Shown here: positions 34,726-43,013 of the stretch, piece by piece
How the letters are laid out: each line of letters begins with the position of its first letter
How positions within the stretch are numbered: position 1 is the stretch's first letter
Source of the DNA: a virus
Direction: 5' to 3' (one strand)
Virus record (IMG/VR): IMGVR_UViG_3300023184_000109
Location: 1-64,000 of that record
Length of the DNA stretch: 64,000 nt
Notes under the pieces: model-generated
What the model was told of the DNA's origin: nothing
Seen by the model: only the letters and a program-made list of their open reading frames with translations
The model's database searches: none
Position numbers and translations under genes: made by a program

Positions 34726-35334
34726 ATGAAAAATTTTGCCCATTACCTAGCCGAAAGCGAACGTACATACAACTATCGTATCAAACTGCTGGGTAAACCA
34801 CCTGGCGATTTGGTATCACAGTTGAAGAAAAAGCTGGATCAATTTGATCCTGTAAAAATGGGTGATCCCAAGACCACCCCTATACAGGTCATACCAACTG
34901 ACTTCCCCAACAACAAAAATGATAGTGTAACAATGTTTGATGTCAGCTTTAAGTACCCAGCCATTGAACCACAGATCAAACAGCTGGCACAGTTGCTGGG
35001 CTTTGACCCCAATCACATCATCATGCAAACCACACCACACGTGGATGGACTTGTAGACGAGTATGAACGTATTGATGCCCAAGGCAAAGACTTGCTGGGT
35101 GATCCAGACTATCCTGCTCCTGACGCTGAACAAAAGGCCTTGAGCAAAGATTACGCAACTGGTCCTTATGACCATGCTGTGTTGAAAAATGCATACCGCA
35201 GTGATTTCACAGTGGCTGGTGGTAAGACACCGCCTGCCAAAACCACAAATGATATTCCAACGGGTGATAAGAGCCCAATGAGCAAGATCAATCGCCCCGC
35301 AAAGCCAGCCACTGGCGCCAACCCAAGAGGATAA
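34726..35334 (+). CDS. Probable head-associated protein, unknown
   Basis: The 202-aa protein begins MKNFAHYLAESERTYNYRIK. The first 100 residues look like a compact alpha/beta domain (TPIQVIPTDFPNNKNDSVTM, VSFKYPAIEPQIKQLAQLLG). The C-terminal 90 residues are disordered and Pro/Lys-rich (KTPPAKTTNDIPTGDKSPMS). The short N-terminal helix ending in AESE resembles the tags on several neighbouring proteins and contains a prohead-protease-like LAE. It lies between gp16 and the 938-aa protein. ATG 34726 has an AGGA site and fits the promoter position. Confidence 0.68.
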   Translation: MKNFAHYLAESERTYNYRIKLLGKPPGDLVSQLKKKLDQFDPVKMGDPKTTPIQVIPTDFPNNKNDSVTMFDVSFKYPAIEPQIKQLAQLLGFDPNHIIMQTTPHVDGLVDEYERIDAQGKDLLGDPDYPAPDAEQKALSKDYATGPYDHAVLKNAYRSDFTVAGGKTPPAKTTNDIPTGDKSPMSKINRPAKPATGANPRG

Positions 35335-35338
35335 TACA

Positions 35339-38155
35339 ATGAGTTTCTTTTACGATTTAAACAAAAAACTAGACGGCATTCGTGCCACTCCCGAAGTCAC
35401 ACATCAGCAACTGAATGAGCGTGACATGGGCAAGCACAACAATGCCACCACAGGTTTCAAAGCCTTGGCTGCCAAAGCTGCCAAAGAATACGGCAGCAAG
35501 GCTGCTGGTGAGCGTGTGGCTGGTGCTGTCAAGGCCAAGATGGCCAAGGCTGGCAAACTGGAAGAAGAACAAGTGGATGAAGTAGTTCGTGCTGGTTCTA
35601 TAGTTAACCCAAACTTAGGTATATTGGCTCGTCCGCAAACACAGCAAGACAGAGATAGTCTTGCATTTGCAGTTAAGAGAGGAAGAGAAGTCAATCGCAT
35701 GCCTCCCACTGATAACGATGTGCATCCAAGAAGCGGTGCAAAGAGTGGCGGCGGTCTTGGTCGTACTTACACACAAAATACAAACACAGATGCAAATCGT
35801 ACATTTGTAAGCAGAGAACGAGGCGGTCCTAAAATGACGCATAAGTCACTGCCAAAAACTTGGCAACAAGGTGAACCTACCGCAAATGACGGAAAAGGTC
35901 TTGAAGAAGGCCCATTGGATGCAGTTAAAAAGATTGGCAAGAAGGTTGCCAGCGGTGTCAACCGACTGGTTGGCCATGGCTCGGATGAAGATATGATCAA
36001 GGACTTACAACGCAAGTCAGGGGCTCCTGTCACAGGCAAGAAGCCAGAACAGAGAAGCATGCGCGAAGCTGCTGCTCCTGTTGATTATGAAAAAGTGCTA
36101 GAGGCTATTGCTGCATTGTATGGTGATGACATGTGGGACAACGATGCCATGGGCGACCTGGCACAAGATCTTGAACAAGCTGGACCAACTGATCGAGAAT
36201 TAGATTTTATTATTGCCAAAGGCAAGTTACCAACACGTTTAAAGAGTATTAGATTCACCAACACAGACGATGTTCAATTTGGCCATCTAGACGAAAAAAG
36301 TAGTGCTCCAATGTCCAGCAAACAAAAGTCATTTGCTGCCCTGGCGCCACCTGCAAACAAAATCACTTTTGCCGACAAGATCGCCGGCGCCAAAAAAGAA
36401 GTTGACGAAATGCTGGGCGATGTGGCTGCCGAAGCCATGCGCAGTGCATTGAGTGGTGGTCAAAAGAAAATTGACATGAACAAAAATGGCAAATTAGATG
36501 CCAATGATTTTGCTATGTTGCGTAAAGGTGCCAAGTCCAGCAGCAAGGACGAGATGGCCGAAGATCAGCCCACACAGTTTGAAGTGCATTACAAAGACAA
36601 TCAAAAAGGTCGTACAGCAAAAACCAAAGTCAAAGGGTCTGATGCCAAGCAAGCAAAAGCAGCTTGGAATGACTGGAACAGTAGCAATACACCAGGCCGT
36701 TTTACTTTTGTAGCAGTAAAACCTGTGGCTGCCGAGATGGACGAAGAACGTTCCAAAGGCACTGCGTTTGACATGAACACGCCAAGAGCCGCTGCTCCCA
36801 AAGTTGGCAGCATTGAACGTGGTACCAAGCATGATATCAAGCACACCGCCACAGGCCGTATGGTAACACGTCGTACAGATGACCAAGGCAACAGTGTTGG
36901 TGCAGATGATGACAGCGAAGCCAGCGGAGAAAAGCGTGGACGTGGACGTCCCAAGGGCACAAAGGGTGCCATTGGTGCCAAAGGACCCAGCGGCCGGTCT
37001 AAGTTGATGACTCGTGAAGGTGACAATGAAGGCAGTGAATTAAAAGCCGCCATGATGTTGTTGAAGAAATCTGGTTACAAAGTTACCAAAGCAGTGGGAG
37101 AAGAAAGCACTCACACTCGTGATGACCATGCTGAAAAAGCTGGCAAAAAAGTCACCAAAGACATCGAGTACGATGAAAAGAAAAAAGATGGCATCACCGG
37201 TAAAAAGCGTGGGCCTGAAGATGCCAAGGCTGAAAAAGCTGGCAAGAAGGTAGCAAAAGACATCGAGTACGATGAAAAGAAAAAAGACAAAAAAGAAGAA
37301 GAAGTTGATGAGTCAACCACTAGTGGATCAGTTGCTACCAGCACTGCCACAAAAAGCAGCGGTGGCAGCATGGTCGGCAAAGGCATTTATGACTCAATGA
37401 ATCGCGAACTGGAAAACATGATCGCTGAATCAATGAGCATTAACATGAGTGACTCCACTGAAGGCGGCAAGAGTTTGACCATAACTGCCACAGATGAAGA
37501 TGCACTGAAGCTGGGCATGATGTTGAAGAATGCCGGACTTGGTGGCGGAGATGCACACGGTGGTGACATGCACTCACCAGGTGAAGAGCCATGTGAAACA
37601 TGCGGCATGCCTGATTGCGGTTGCGGTGATGTTGAACAAGCAGTGGATGAAAATGCTCCAGACTGGCCCACCAACACTGAAACATCTCCCAATGCATTGC
37701 AATACTCAGGTGGCTTGAACAAGCCCAAGGCAGATGTTGCTGGCAACGGACAATCAACTGTGCCAGTTGTGGCTACTCGTCCACACAATGAAGATGACGA
37801 CATGCGCAGAATGATGGAAATGGCTGGTATCAAACAAGCTGAACTTGAGCCATGGGAACAGACCATGAAAGAAGATGCTGTTACAGACGCTGATGCTGCT
37901 GAAGATGCTGCTGACGAAACCGAAGATTCTGAAGTTCAAGAAGACTTCCTTGAAAGCATTCAACGCATGCGAGAAATTGCCGGCATCAAAGAAGCCAAAA
38001 AAGATGTTGATCAAAACGGCGATGGCAAGAACGATTTTGAAGATATAAAAATTGCTCGCATGAAAGCCAGCGGCGCCATCAAAGACAAAGAAGAAAAGAA
38101 AGTTGATGAAAGCATTTTTGCTCTCACCAACCAATGGAAGGCCTACAAGGGGTAA
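35339..38155 (+). CDS. Large modular protein with AT-hook and EF-hand-like loops (probable head protein)
   Basis: The 938-aa protein is Lys/Glu/Asp-rich and mostly low complexity. Visible modules: an N-terminal helix (MSFFYDLNKKLDGIRATPEV), an Ala/Lys-rich helix (about 40-75), an EF-hand-like loop DMNKNGKLDANDF near residue 380 and an AT-hook KRGRGRPKG near residue 531. Further along are two copies of AEKAGKKV-KDIEYDEKKKD (near 598 and 631), a CETC-CGC cluster near 750 and a second loop DQNGDGKNDFED near 890. Short segments of form MMEMAGIK and MREIAGIKEA recur. The DNA-binding hook and late operon suggest an internal head protein, possibly processed; this is inference. Confidence 0.72.
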   Translation: MSFFYDLNKKLDGIRATPEVTHQQLNERDMGKHNNATTGFKALAAKAAKEYGSKAAGERVAGAVKAKMAKAGKLEEEQVDEVVRAGSIVNPNLGILARPQTQQDRDSLAFAVKRGREVNRMPPTDNDVHPRSGAKSGGGLGRTYTQNTNTDANRTFVSRERGGPKMTHKSLPKTWQQGEPTANDGKGLEEGPLDAVKKIGKKVASGVNRLVGHGSDEDMIKDLQRKSGAPVTGKKPEQRSMREAAAPVDYEKVLEAIAALYGDDMWDNDAMGDLAQDLEQAGPTDRELDFIIAKGKLPTRLKSIRFTNTDDVQFGHLDEKSSAPMSSKQKSFAALAPPANKITFADKIAGAKKEVDEMLGDVAAEAMRSALSGGQKKIDMNKNGKLDANDFAMLRKGAKSSSKDEMAEDQPTQFEVHYKDNQKGRTAKTKVKGSDAKQAKAAWNDWNSSNTPGRFTFVAVKPVAAEMDEERSKGTAFDMNTPRAAAPKVGSIERGTKHDIKHTATGRMVTRRTDDQGNSVGADDDSEASGEKRGRGRPKGTKGAIGAKGPSGRSKLMTREGDNEGSELKAAMMLLKKSGYKVTKAVGEESTHTRDDHAEKAGKKVTKDIEYDEKKKDGITGKKRGPEDAKAEKAGKKVAKDIEYDEKKKDKKEEEVDESTTSGSVATSTATKSSGGSMVGKGIYDSMNRELENMIAESMSINMSDSTEGGKSLTITATDEDALKLGMMLKNAGLGGGDAHGGDMHSPGEEPCETCGMPDCGCGDVEQAVDENAPDWPTNTETSPNALQYSGGLNKPKADVAGNGQSTVPVVATRPHNEDDDMRRMMEMAGIKQAELEPWEQTMKEDAVTDADAAEDAADETEDSEVQEDFLESIQRMREIAGIKEAKKDVDQNGDGKNDFEDIKIARMKASGAIKDKEEKKVDESIFALTNQWKAYKG
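37130..37288 (+). repeat. Direct repeat inside the 938-aa gene
   Basis: Two 60-nt units (37130-37189 and 37229-37288), period 99 nt, encode 20-residue Lys/Glu-rich copies differing at only a few bases. Confidence 0.85.
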
Positions 38156-38158
38156 ACA

Positions 38159-38347
38159 ATGAGCACAAACAACATGATGAGACCTTACAGTGAAGTGGCA
38201 GCAGAACTTGCACAACGCAATGCCAACAATTATGTGCCACCCCCTGTGCCAAGCGTGAAACAAACACCTGTGGAAATCCCAGGGGTGATGTATCAAGCAC
38301 GAGAACTATTTCAACCCATAGTTTCTAAACCTCAAGGTGACCAATAA
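38159..38347 (+). CDS. Small protein (62 aa), unknown
   Basis: MSTNNMMRPYSEVAAELAQR is followed by a Pro-rich centre (YVPPPVPSVKQTPVEIPG) and a short C-terminal helix. It begins 3 nt after the 938-aa gene and overlaps the next start by one base, so it is part of the late operon. A linker or head-attached peptide is possible; nothing more can be said. Confidence 0.6.
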   Translation: MSTNNMMRPYSEVAAELAQRNANNYVPPPVPSVKQTPVEIPGVMYQARELFQPIVSKPQGDQ

Positions 38348-38676
38348 TGGCTGTTCAAGTTGTAAATGCAGTAGGAAACACACTGTGGACCACTGACAAA
38401 GTGGAATTTGCCACCACACTCAGCAATGTGACATTTCAAGTCAGTGCTGTGCAGTTGACCTATGCTCAGGCCAATGGCACACCAGCCAATGCCACCATGC
38501 CCGCAGGTCTACCAGGCAACATCTATGCCAATGCTGTGGCTGTGCCTGGCAACACTGTGTCACAATACTATGTGGGTGCAGGCAACTATTTGTATATTCT
38601 CACAGGTACTGGCGGATTTACTGCCACTGCATTGGGCACTGCAACCAGTGCCACTGCTGGCAGCAACGGAATCTAA
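38347..38676 (+). CDS. Small beta-rich virion-like protein
   Basis: The 109-aa protein (MAVQVVNAVGNTLWTTDKVE...) is rich in Ala, Thr, Gly and Val with alternating strands and no catalytic motif. Its composition resembles decoration or fibre-tip proteins. Spacing is tight on both sides (overlap of 1 nt upstream, 2-nt gap downstream). Confidence 0.62.
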   Translation: MAVQVVNAVGNTLWTTDKVEFATTLSNVTFQVSAVQLTYAQANGTPANATMPAGLPGNIYANAVAVPGNTVSQYYVGAGNYLYILTGTGGFTATALGTATSATAGSNGI

Positions 38677-38678
38677 CA

Positions 38679-39053
38679 GTGAGAGCCACTGAGTTCCTTG
38701 TTGAAAAACAACAAGGTCACATGCGTCATAGATATCACCAGGCCACCCGTGGACTAAACAAGTTCCGTGACCCAGGTGGGTATGATCGTGCCTATGAACT
38801 CAATCGTGTGATGATGGCAGTGGCCTGTGCTGATGGCAGTGATAAACCTATAGACATGGACTCGGCCAGTTGGGTAGGCAAATACAACACAGCAAATCCG
38901 TACACTGATGAAGAATCAAAAATGATGAAGCAGGCATTCAAAGCTGTGGGCAGCGAAACACATGACATGAATCATGGCGATAATCGCAGCCAAGAGCCTG
39001 GTGATACAAACAAAATCAGTCCGGTAGTAGCATTCAAAGGATATCCCCGATGA
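38679..39053 (+). CDS. Small head-associated protein with MRATEFL tag
   Basis: The 124-aa protein starts at GTG and opens MRATEFLVEKQQGHMRHRYH. A helical middle follows (LNRVMMAVACADGSDKPIDM) and the end is PVVAFKGYPR. Both the opening and the ending recur in the next gene (MRAREFL... PVKPFAGYPR), so the two are diverged paralogues sharing the layout DG(S)D(N)KPI ... YPR. The opening FLVEKQ could be a scaffold-like or protease-cleaved tag. Confidence 0.65.
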   Translation: MRATEFLVEKQQGHMRHRYHQATRGLNKFRDPGGYDRAYELNRVMMAVACADGSDKPIDMDSASWVGKYNTANPYTDEESKMMKQAFKAVGSETHDMNHGDNRSQEPGDTNKISPVVAFKGYPR

Positions 39054-39436
39054 GAGCTAGAGAATTCCTCAAAGAAGAAACAACATTGCCTCCTGAACAA
39101 GCAGATCCCATGAATCACGTGTTTACATTGCCTGGAGTAAAATCTAGCGACCCATATCAGATTTATCGACTGGGTGTGGCCATGGCTCGTGCCAGAAGTG
39201 ATGCTGGAACGGATAATCCAATTCCATTCATGCCAGAATGGTCAGCAGCAGCCGCATTTGGAGAAGATGCGGTGGTTGCTGGTTTTAATGCCACTGTTGA
39301 ACCCATAATTGACCAAGCATTGAAAATGGCCGGCTTGCCTGCTAAAAAAATACAAATCAGCACACCAAACAGTTTAGAACCTGCATCTGTGTTAAAACAA
39401 AGTCCTGTCAAGCCATTTGCTGGCTACCCCCGTTAA
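39050..39436 (+). CDS. Small head-associated protein with MRAREFL tag (paralogue)
   Basis: The 128-aa protein overlaps the previous gene by 4 nt (ATGA). It opens MRAREFLKEETTLPPEQADP and has a helical core (YQIYRLGVAMARARSDAGTD). A strand-helix part follows (VVAGFNATVEPIIDQALKMA) and the end is GYPR as in its neighbour. The core YRLGVAMARARSDAGTDNPI lines up with YELNRVMMAVACADGSDKPI of the previous gene. The function is unknown. Confidence 0.65.
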   Translation: MRAREFLKEETTLPPEQADPMNHVFTLPGVKSSDPYQIYRLGVAMARARSDAGTDNPIPFMPEWSAAAAFGEDAVVAGFNATVEPIIDQALKMAGLPAKKIQISTPNSLEPASVLKQSPVKPFAGYPR

Positions 39437-39442
39437 CCAATC

Positions 39443-39450
39443 AATAAATA
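39443..39450 (+). promoter_or_regulatory. Late promoter motif of the secreted nuclease, leaderless arrangement
   Basis: AATAAATA is followed by TCCAT and the ATG at 39456. The 5-nt gap puts the predicted +1 on the start codon; no ribosome site. Confidence 0.68.
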
Positions 39451-39455
39451 TCCAT

Positions 39456-40259
39456 ATGAAAAAACTTTTATTTGTGCTGTTGCTCACAGCCTTACAATCA
39501 GCACACGCTTGGGACCAAACCGCCCCTCTAGCAGTTGACCACTGTCGAGCACACAATCCTTATGGTTGGGCCAAGACTGCAAAGTCTGTTACAGCCATCT
39601 GTCGTAGAGCATACTTTGTGGCCTATGATGCAGCCGCAAAGATTCCCAACTATGTGTCATACACGTTGACTCCGCCCAATGCCTTGGGATGCTGGCCAAG
39701 AACCAATGCGTTTGTTGCCGACGCAAGTGTGCCCAATGGTGCTCGTCCAGATGACTATGCTGGCACAGGCTACGACAAAGGACATGCTGCTCCAGATGGT
39801 GACTTATCATGGGACCAACAGGTAGAATACGAAAGTTTCTTAATGACCAACATGTATCCACAACTGGGTGGACTTAATCGTGGCATTTGGAAACTGCTGG
39901 AAACTTCAGTGCGTGGTTGGACGGTGCAACTCAACAACAGTTTTACAATCTATGTGGGTGGCGTATATGACAACACTGACAAAACAATTGGCAACGGTGT
40001 TGTGGTGCCACACGGATTCTACAAGATTGTAATCAACAACCAAACAGGTGCCATGGCTGGTTGGTATTTCAAGCACGAAGGCGGTCAGGGCAATGACTTG
40101 ACCCGGGCCCGTGCTGCTATTTCAGCCATAGAAAACAAAGCAGGTGTGAAGTTTGCTTTCCCAGCTAACGCTCAAGAGCTCACGCCTGGGCAAGAATGGC
40201 CTGTGGACTTTGGCGCACTTACAAATGCCAAACGCCAAAAATGCAAGAGCGCCGACTAA
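39456..40259 (+). CDS. Secreted DNA/RNA non-specific endonuclease (NUC1 family)
   Basis: The 267-aa protein begins with a clear signal peptide (MKKLLFVLLLTALQSAHA, cleavage after residue 18). Near residue 103 it carries GTGYDKGHAAP, the family's (D/R)xGH active site with the catalytic His. NMYPQLGGLNRGIWKLLE supplies the Mg-binding Asn and following helix. Family members (Serratia nuclease, NucA) cut DNA and RNA without sequence preference. Export would place it in the periplasm or outside the cell. It is late-expressed from a leaderless promoter, within the head operon. An in-frame ATG at 39417 is rejected because it precedes the promoter. Confidence 0.9.
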   Translation: MKKLLFVLLLTALQSAHAWDQTAPLAVDHCRAHNPYGWAKTAKSVTAICRRAYFVAYDAAAKIPNYVSYTLTPPNALGCWPRTNAFVADASVPNGARPDDYAGTGYDKGHAAPDGDLSWDQQVEYESFLMTNMYPQLGGLNRGIWKLLETSVRGWTVQLNNSFTIYVGGVYDNTDKTIGNGVVVPHGFYKIVINNQTGAMAGWYFKHEGGQGNDLTRARAAISAIENKAGVKFAFPANAQELTPGQEWPVDFGALTNAKRQKCKSAD

Positions 40260-40262
40260 CAC

Positions 40263-40270
40263 CGTAAATA
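40263..40270 (+). promoter_or_regulatory. Late promoter motif of a radical SAM gene, leaderless arrangement
   Basis: CGTAAATA is followed by CGGC and the ATG at 40275. No ribosome site. Confidence 0.62.
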
Positions 40271-40274
40271 CGGC

Positions 40275-41417
40275 ATGAGCAACTTCTATTGTGCAGCCCC
40301 CTGGCGTGGGCTGCACATCAATCCCCGTGGTGATGTCAAAACATGCTGTGCTGGCAACCCCAACATGTTGGGCAACCTCAACAGTCAAAGTATAGAACAA
40401 ATACTCAACAGCCGACTAATGGCCGAAATACGCACTGACTTGGCACATGGACAAGCACATAGCTACTGCTCTAACTGTGTACAGGCTGAAAGATTTGGTG
40501 CAGACAGTGAACGGCAGTGGCACAACAATGTCAACCCTGATTTTGATTATGTCACTGCTGGTGACCAATACCACTATCCGGTTATTGTAGATGTTCGTTG
40601 GAACACCACATGCAATTTCAGTTGCAACTATTGCGATCCCAGTGCCAGTAGTAAATGGGCACAGTTAAAACAAGTACCATTCAAGTCAGGCTCAAGACCC
40701 TACTATGAACAAGTATGTGATTTTATTGAACAACATTACGAACACATACATGAAGTGGCCTTGGTGGGTGGTGAGCCGTTGTTGCTGCCAGAAAACGAAC
40801 GACTGCTGGATGTTATACCAGACACGGCTATTGTTACGCTGATCACAAACTTGAATGTTGACTTGCAGAGCAATAAGATATTTCGCAAACTTGCACAACG
40901 TAAACGGGTGGGATGGAGCATGAGCTTTGATAACATAGATCAACGTTTTGAATATGTGCGCTATGGCGGATCTTGGACAATGTTACAAGAGAATTTAAAG
41001 ACCATACAAGGTCTAATGCAGTCACAAGGACAATGGGGAGGTGTGCATGCGGTGTACAGCATTTACAATGCCACCAGACTGTGTGAGTTCAGACAGTTTG
41101 TTGAATCAGCTGGTGCCACAGTGCTATGGCAAAATTTGTTTCAGCCCAAGTACCTTGATCCATTTTTGCATGCGCCTGCTGTGGCTCAATTGGCTGCTGC
41201 AGAAATTAGACATTTCTACACACTAGGTATTGCTACAGACGCAGAACGCCAGTTTTTTGATCAGGCTTTGAGTAAATACAATTCTATTGAGACTGCTCAA
41301 CCAGACATTGTTGAACAATTCAAAAAACACATACGTAACATTGAAACACAGTATCATCCCAGCACCGCCGGGCAGTTTCAACAACTATGGCCTGAACTGG
41401 CAGAAAGTATAAAATGA
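40275..41417 (+). CDS. Radical SAM protein, twitch/SPASM-like
   Basis: The 380-aa protein has C113-x3-C117-x2-C120 (CNFSCNYC) for the catalytic [4Fe-4S] cluster. LVGGEPLL gives the GGE motif for SAM. An N-terminal half-SPASM segment (FYCAAPWRGLHINPRGDVKT then CC, and YCSNC near residue 75) probably binds an auxiliary cluster. Twitch-type enzymes modify peptides, proteins or small molecules through the 5'-deoxyadenosyl radical. The substrate is unknown. It lies directly before gp17, overlapping it by 4 nt (ATGA), so it is expressed with the packaging motor. Confidence 0.85.
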   Translation: MSNFYCAAPWRGLHINPRGDVKTCCAGNPNMLGNLNSQSIEQILNSRLMAEIRTDLAHGQAHSYCSNCVQAERFGADSERQWHNNVNPDFDYVTAGDQYHYPVIVDVRWNTTCNFSCNYCDPSASSKWAQLKQVPFKSGSRPYYEQVCDFIEQHYEHIHEVALVGGEPLLLPENERLLDVIPDTAIVTLITNLNVDLQSNKIFRKLAQRKRVGWSMSFDNIDQRFEYVRYGGSWTMLQENLKTIQGLMQSQGQWGGVHAVYSIYNATRLCEFRQFVESAGATVLWQNLFQPKYLDPFLHAPAVAQLAAAEIRHFYTLGIATDAERQFFDQALSKYNSIETAQPDIVEQFKKHIRNIETQYHPSTAGQFQQLWPELAESIK

Positions 41418-43003
41418 TTGCACCCCCGCCAACTAAGAATTTAGAAACGGTGCTAGTAAAAGCACCACACCGCAAAGAAGTATACACTGAACAAGAACTA
41501 ATTGAATTTGCAAGATGTGCAGATCCAGTGACTGGACCACTGTACTTCATGGATAATTTTTTCTACATCCAGCACCCCACACGCGGCAAGATGTTGTATC
41601 ATCCGTTTGACTACCAAAAGCGATTGATTGCCACGTATCACGAGTATAGATATTCAATATCGCTAATGCCTCGACAAACAGGCAAGTCGACCAGTGCCGC
41701 AGGTTATTTGTTGTGGTATGCCATGTTTGTTCCTGACAGTACCATTCTAGTGGCCGCACACAAATACACAGGTGCACAGGAGATCATGCAACGTATTAGA
41801 TACGCATACGAACTGTGCCCTAATCATATCAGAGCAGGTGCCACCAGCTACAACAAAAACAGTTTGGAATTTGAAAATGGATCACGTATTGTTGCACAGA
41901 CCACAACTGAAACCACTGGACGGGGTATGAGTATTTCACTCCTGTACGCCGACGAATTTGCGTTTGTGCGACCCACCATTGCTCGAGAGTTTTGGACTAG
42001 TATCTCGCCCACCCTGGCCACGGGTGGTAAGGCCATTATCACAAGTACTCCCAACTCAGACGAAGATCAATTTGCGTACCTATGGAAAGGTGCCAACAAG
42101 ACTCAAGACGAACATGGTAATACCACTGAATTAGGCATAAATGGATTCCGCGCATTTAGAAGCAACTGGCGTGAACATCCAGACCGTGATGAAAAGTGGG
42201 GACTAGAGCAACTAGCACAACTGGGCGAAGATCGATTCCGACGTGAAATGGAATGCGAGTTTGTTATCAATGATGAAACACTAATTGCGCCTACCAAACT
42301 GCTGGACCTTGAAGGTGTAGAACCCAATCGCCGTACAGGACAGGTACGCTGGTACAAAACTCCTGTCAAAGATAAGATATATATTGTGGCATTAGACCCT
42401 AGCCTGGGCACTGGAGGCGATCCTAGTGCTATACAAGTGTTTGAAGCAGACACTACAGAGCAAGTGGCTGAGTGGCGTCACAACAAATCAGACATTCCCA
42501 CACAGGTCAAACTATTGGCTGACATTGTCAATGAGTTGTATGAAATTACCAAAGATGATAAAAAGATTTATTACAGTGTAGAAAACAACACCATTGGTGA
42601 AGCAGCCTTGATATCCATAAACGAGTATGGTGAAGAAAACATCCGGGGCTACTTCCTTAGCGATAACTCAGTGACAGGTACCACAGGACGTAGATTCCGC
42701 AAAGGATTTAACACCACAAACAAAGCCAAACTCACAGCTTGCAACAAGTTCAAAATTCTTGTGGAATCTGGGCGCATGAAGCTGTACAGCAGGCCACTAA
42801 TTTCTGAACTCAAAACTTTTGTTGCACACGGGGGCAGCTATGCTGCCAAGCCCGGAGAAACTGATGACCTTGTCATGGGATCACTGTTGGCGGTGCGCAT
42901 GCTCATGATGTTGCAGACTTATCATGCAGAATTAGACACACAAATGAAAGATCACGGCGATAACATCATTGAACCAATGCCGTTCATATCAATGCTGCGC
43001 TAA
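41414..43003 (+). CDS. 17: Large terminase gp17
   Basis: The 529-aa packaging motor has Walker A MPRQTGKST (residues 85-93), Walker B LLYADEF (Asp-Glu about 180-181) and the coupling motif IITSTPN near 206. Its C-terminal RNase H-like nuclease has acidic residues near 327 (ALDPSLGTGGDPS), 390 (SVENNTIGEA) and 483-484 (ETDDLVMG). It translocates DNA into the prohead and cuts the concatemer. It is shorter than T4 gp17 (610 aa). The stop overlaps a late promoter motif. Confidence 0.97.
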   Translation: MIAPPPTKNLETVLVKAPHRKEVYTEQELIEFARCADPVTGPLYFMDNFFYIQHPTRGKMLYHPFDYQKRLIATYHEYRYSISLMPRQTGKSTSAAGYLLWYAMFVPDSTILVAAHKYTGAQEIMQRIRYAYELCPNHIRAGATSYNKNSLEFENGSRIVAQTTTETTGRGMSISLLYADEFAFVRPTIAREFWTSISPTLATGGKAIITSTPNSDEDQFAYLWKGANKTQDEHGNTTELGINGFRAFRSNWREHPDRDEKWGLEQLAQLGEDRFRREMECEFVINDETLIAPTKLLDLEGVEPNRRTGQVRWYKTPVKDKIYIVALDPSLGTGGDPSAIQVFEADTTEQVAEWRHNKSDIPTQVKLLADIVNELYEITKDDKKIYYSVENNTIGEAALISINEYGEENIRGYFLSDNSVTGTTGRRFRKGFNTTNKAKLTACNKFKILVESGRMKLYSRPLISELKTFVAHGGSYAAKPGETDDLVMGSLLAVRMLMMLQTYHAELDTQMKDHGDNIIEPMPFISMLR

Positions 43004-43006
43004 ATA
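42999..43006 (+). promoter_or_regulatory. Late promoter motif after gp17
   Basis: GCTAAATA includes the gp17 stop. The predicted +1 near 43012 is 2 nt before the ATG at 43014. Confidence 0.55.
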
Positions 43007-43013
43007 CACGACT

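Noticed and set aside
37111-37866. Long minus-strand frames opposite the 938-aa protein
   Set aside because: Shadows of Lys/Glu-rich low-complexity coding sequence with no independent signals.
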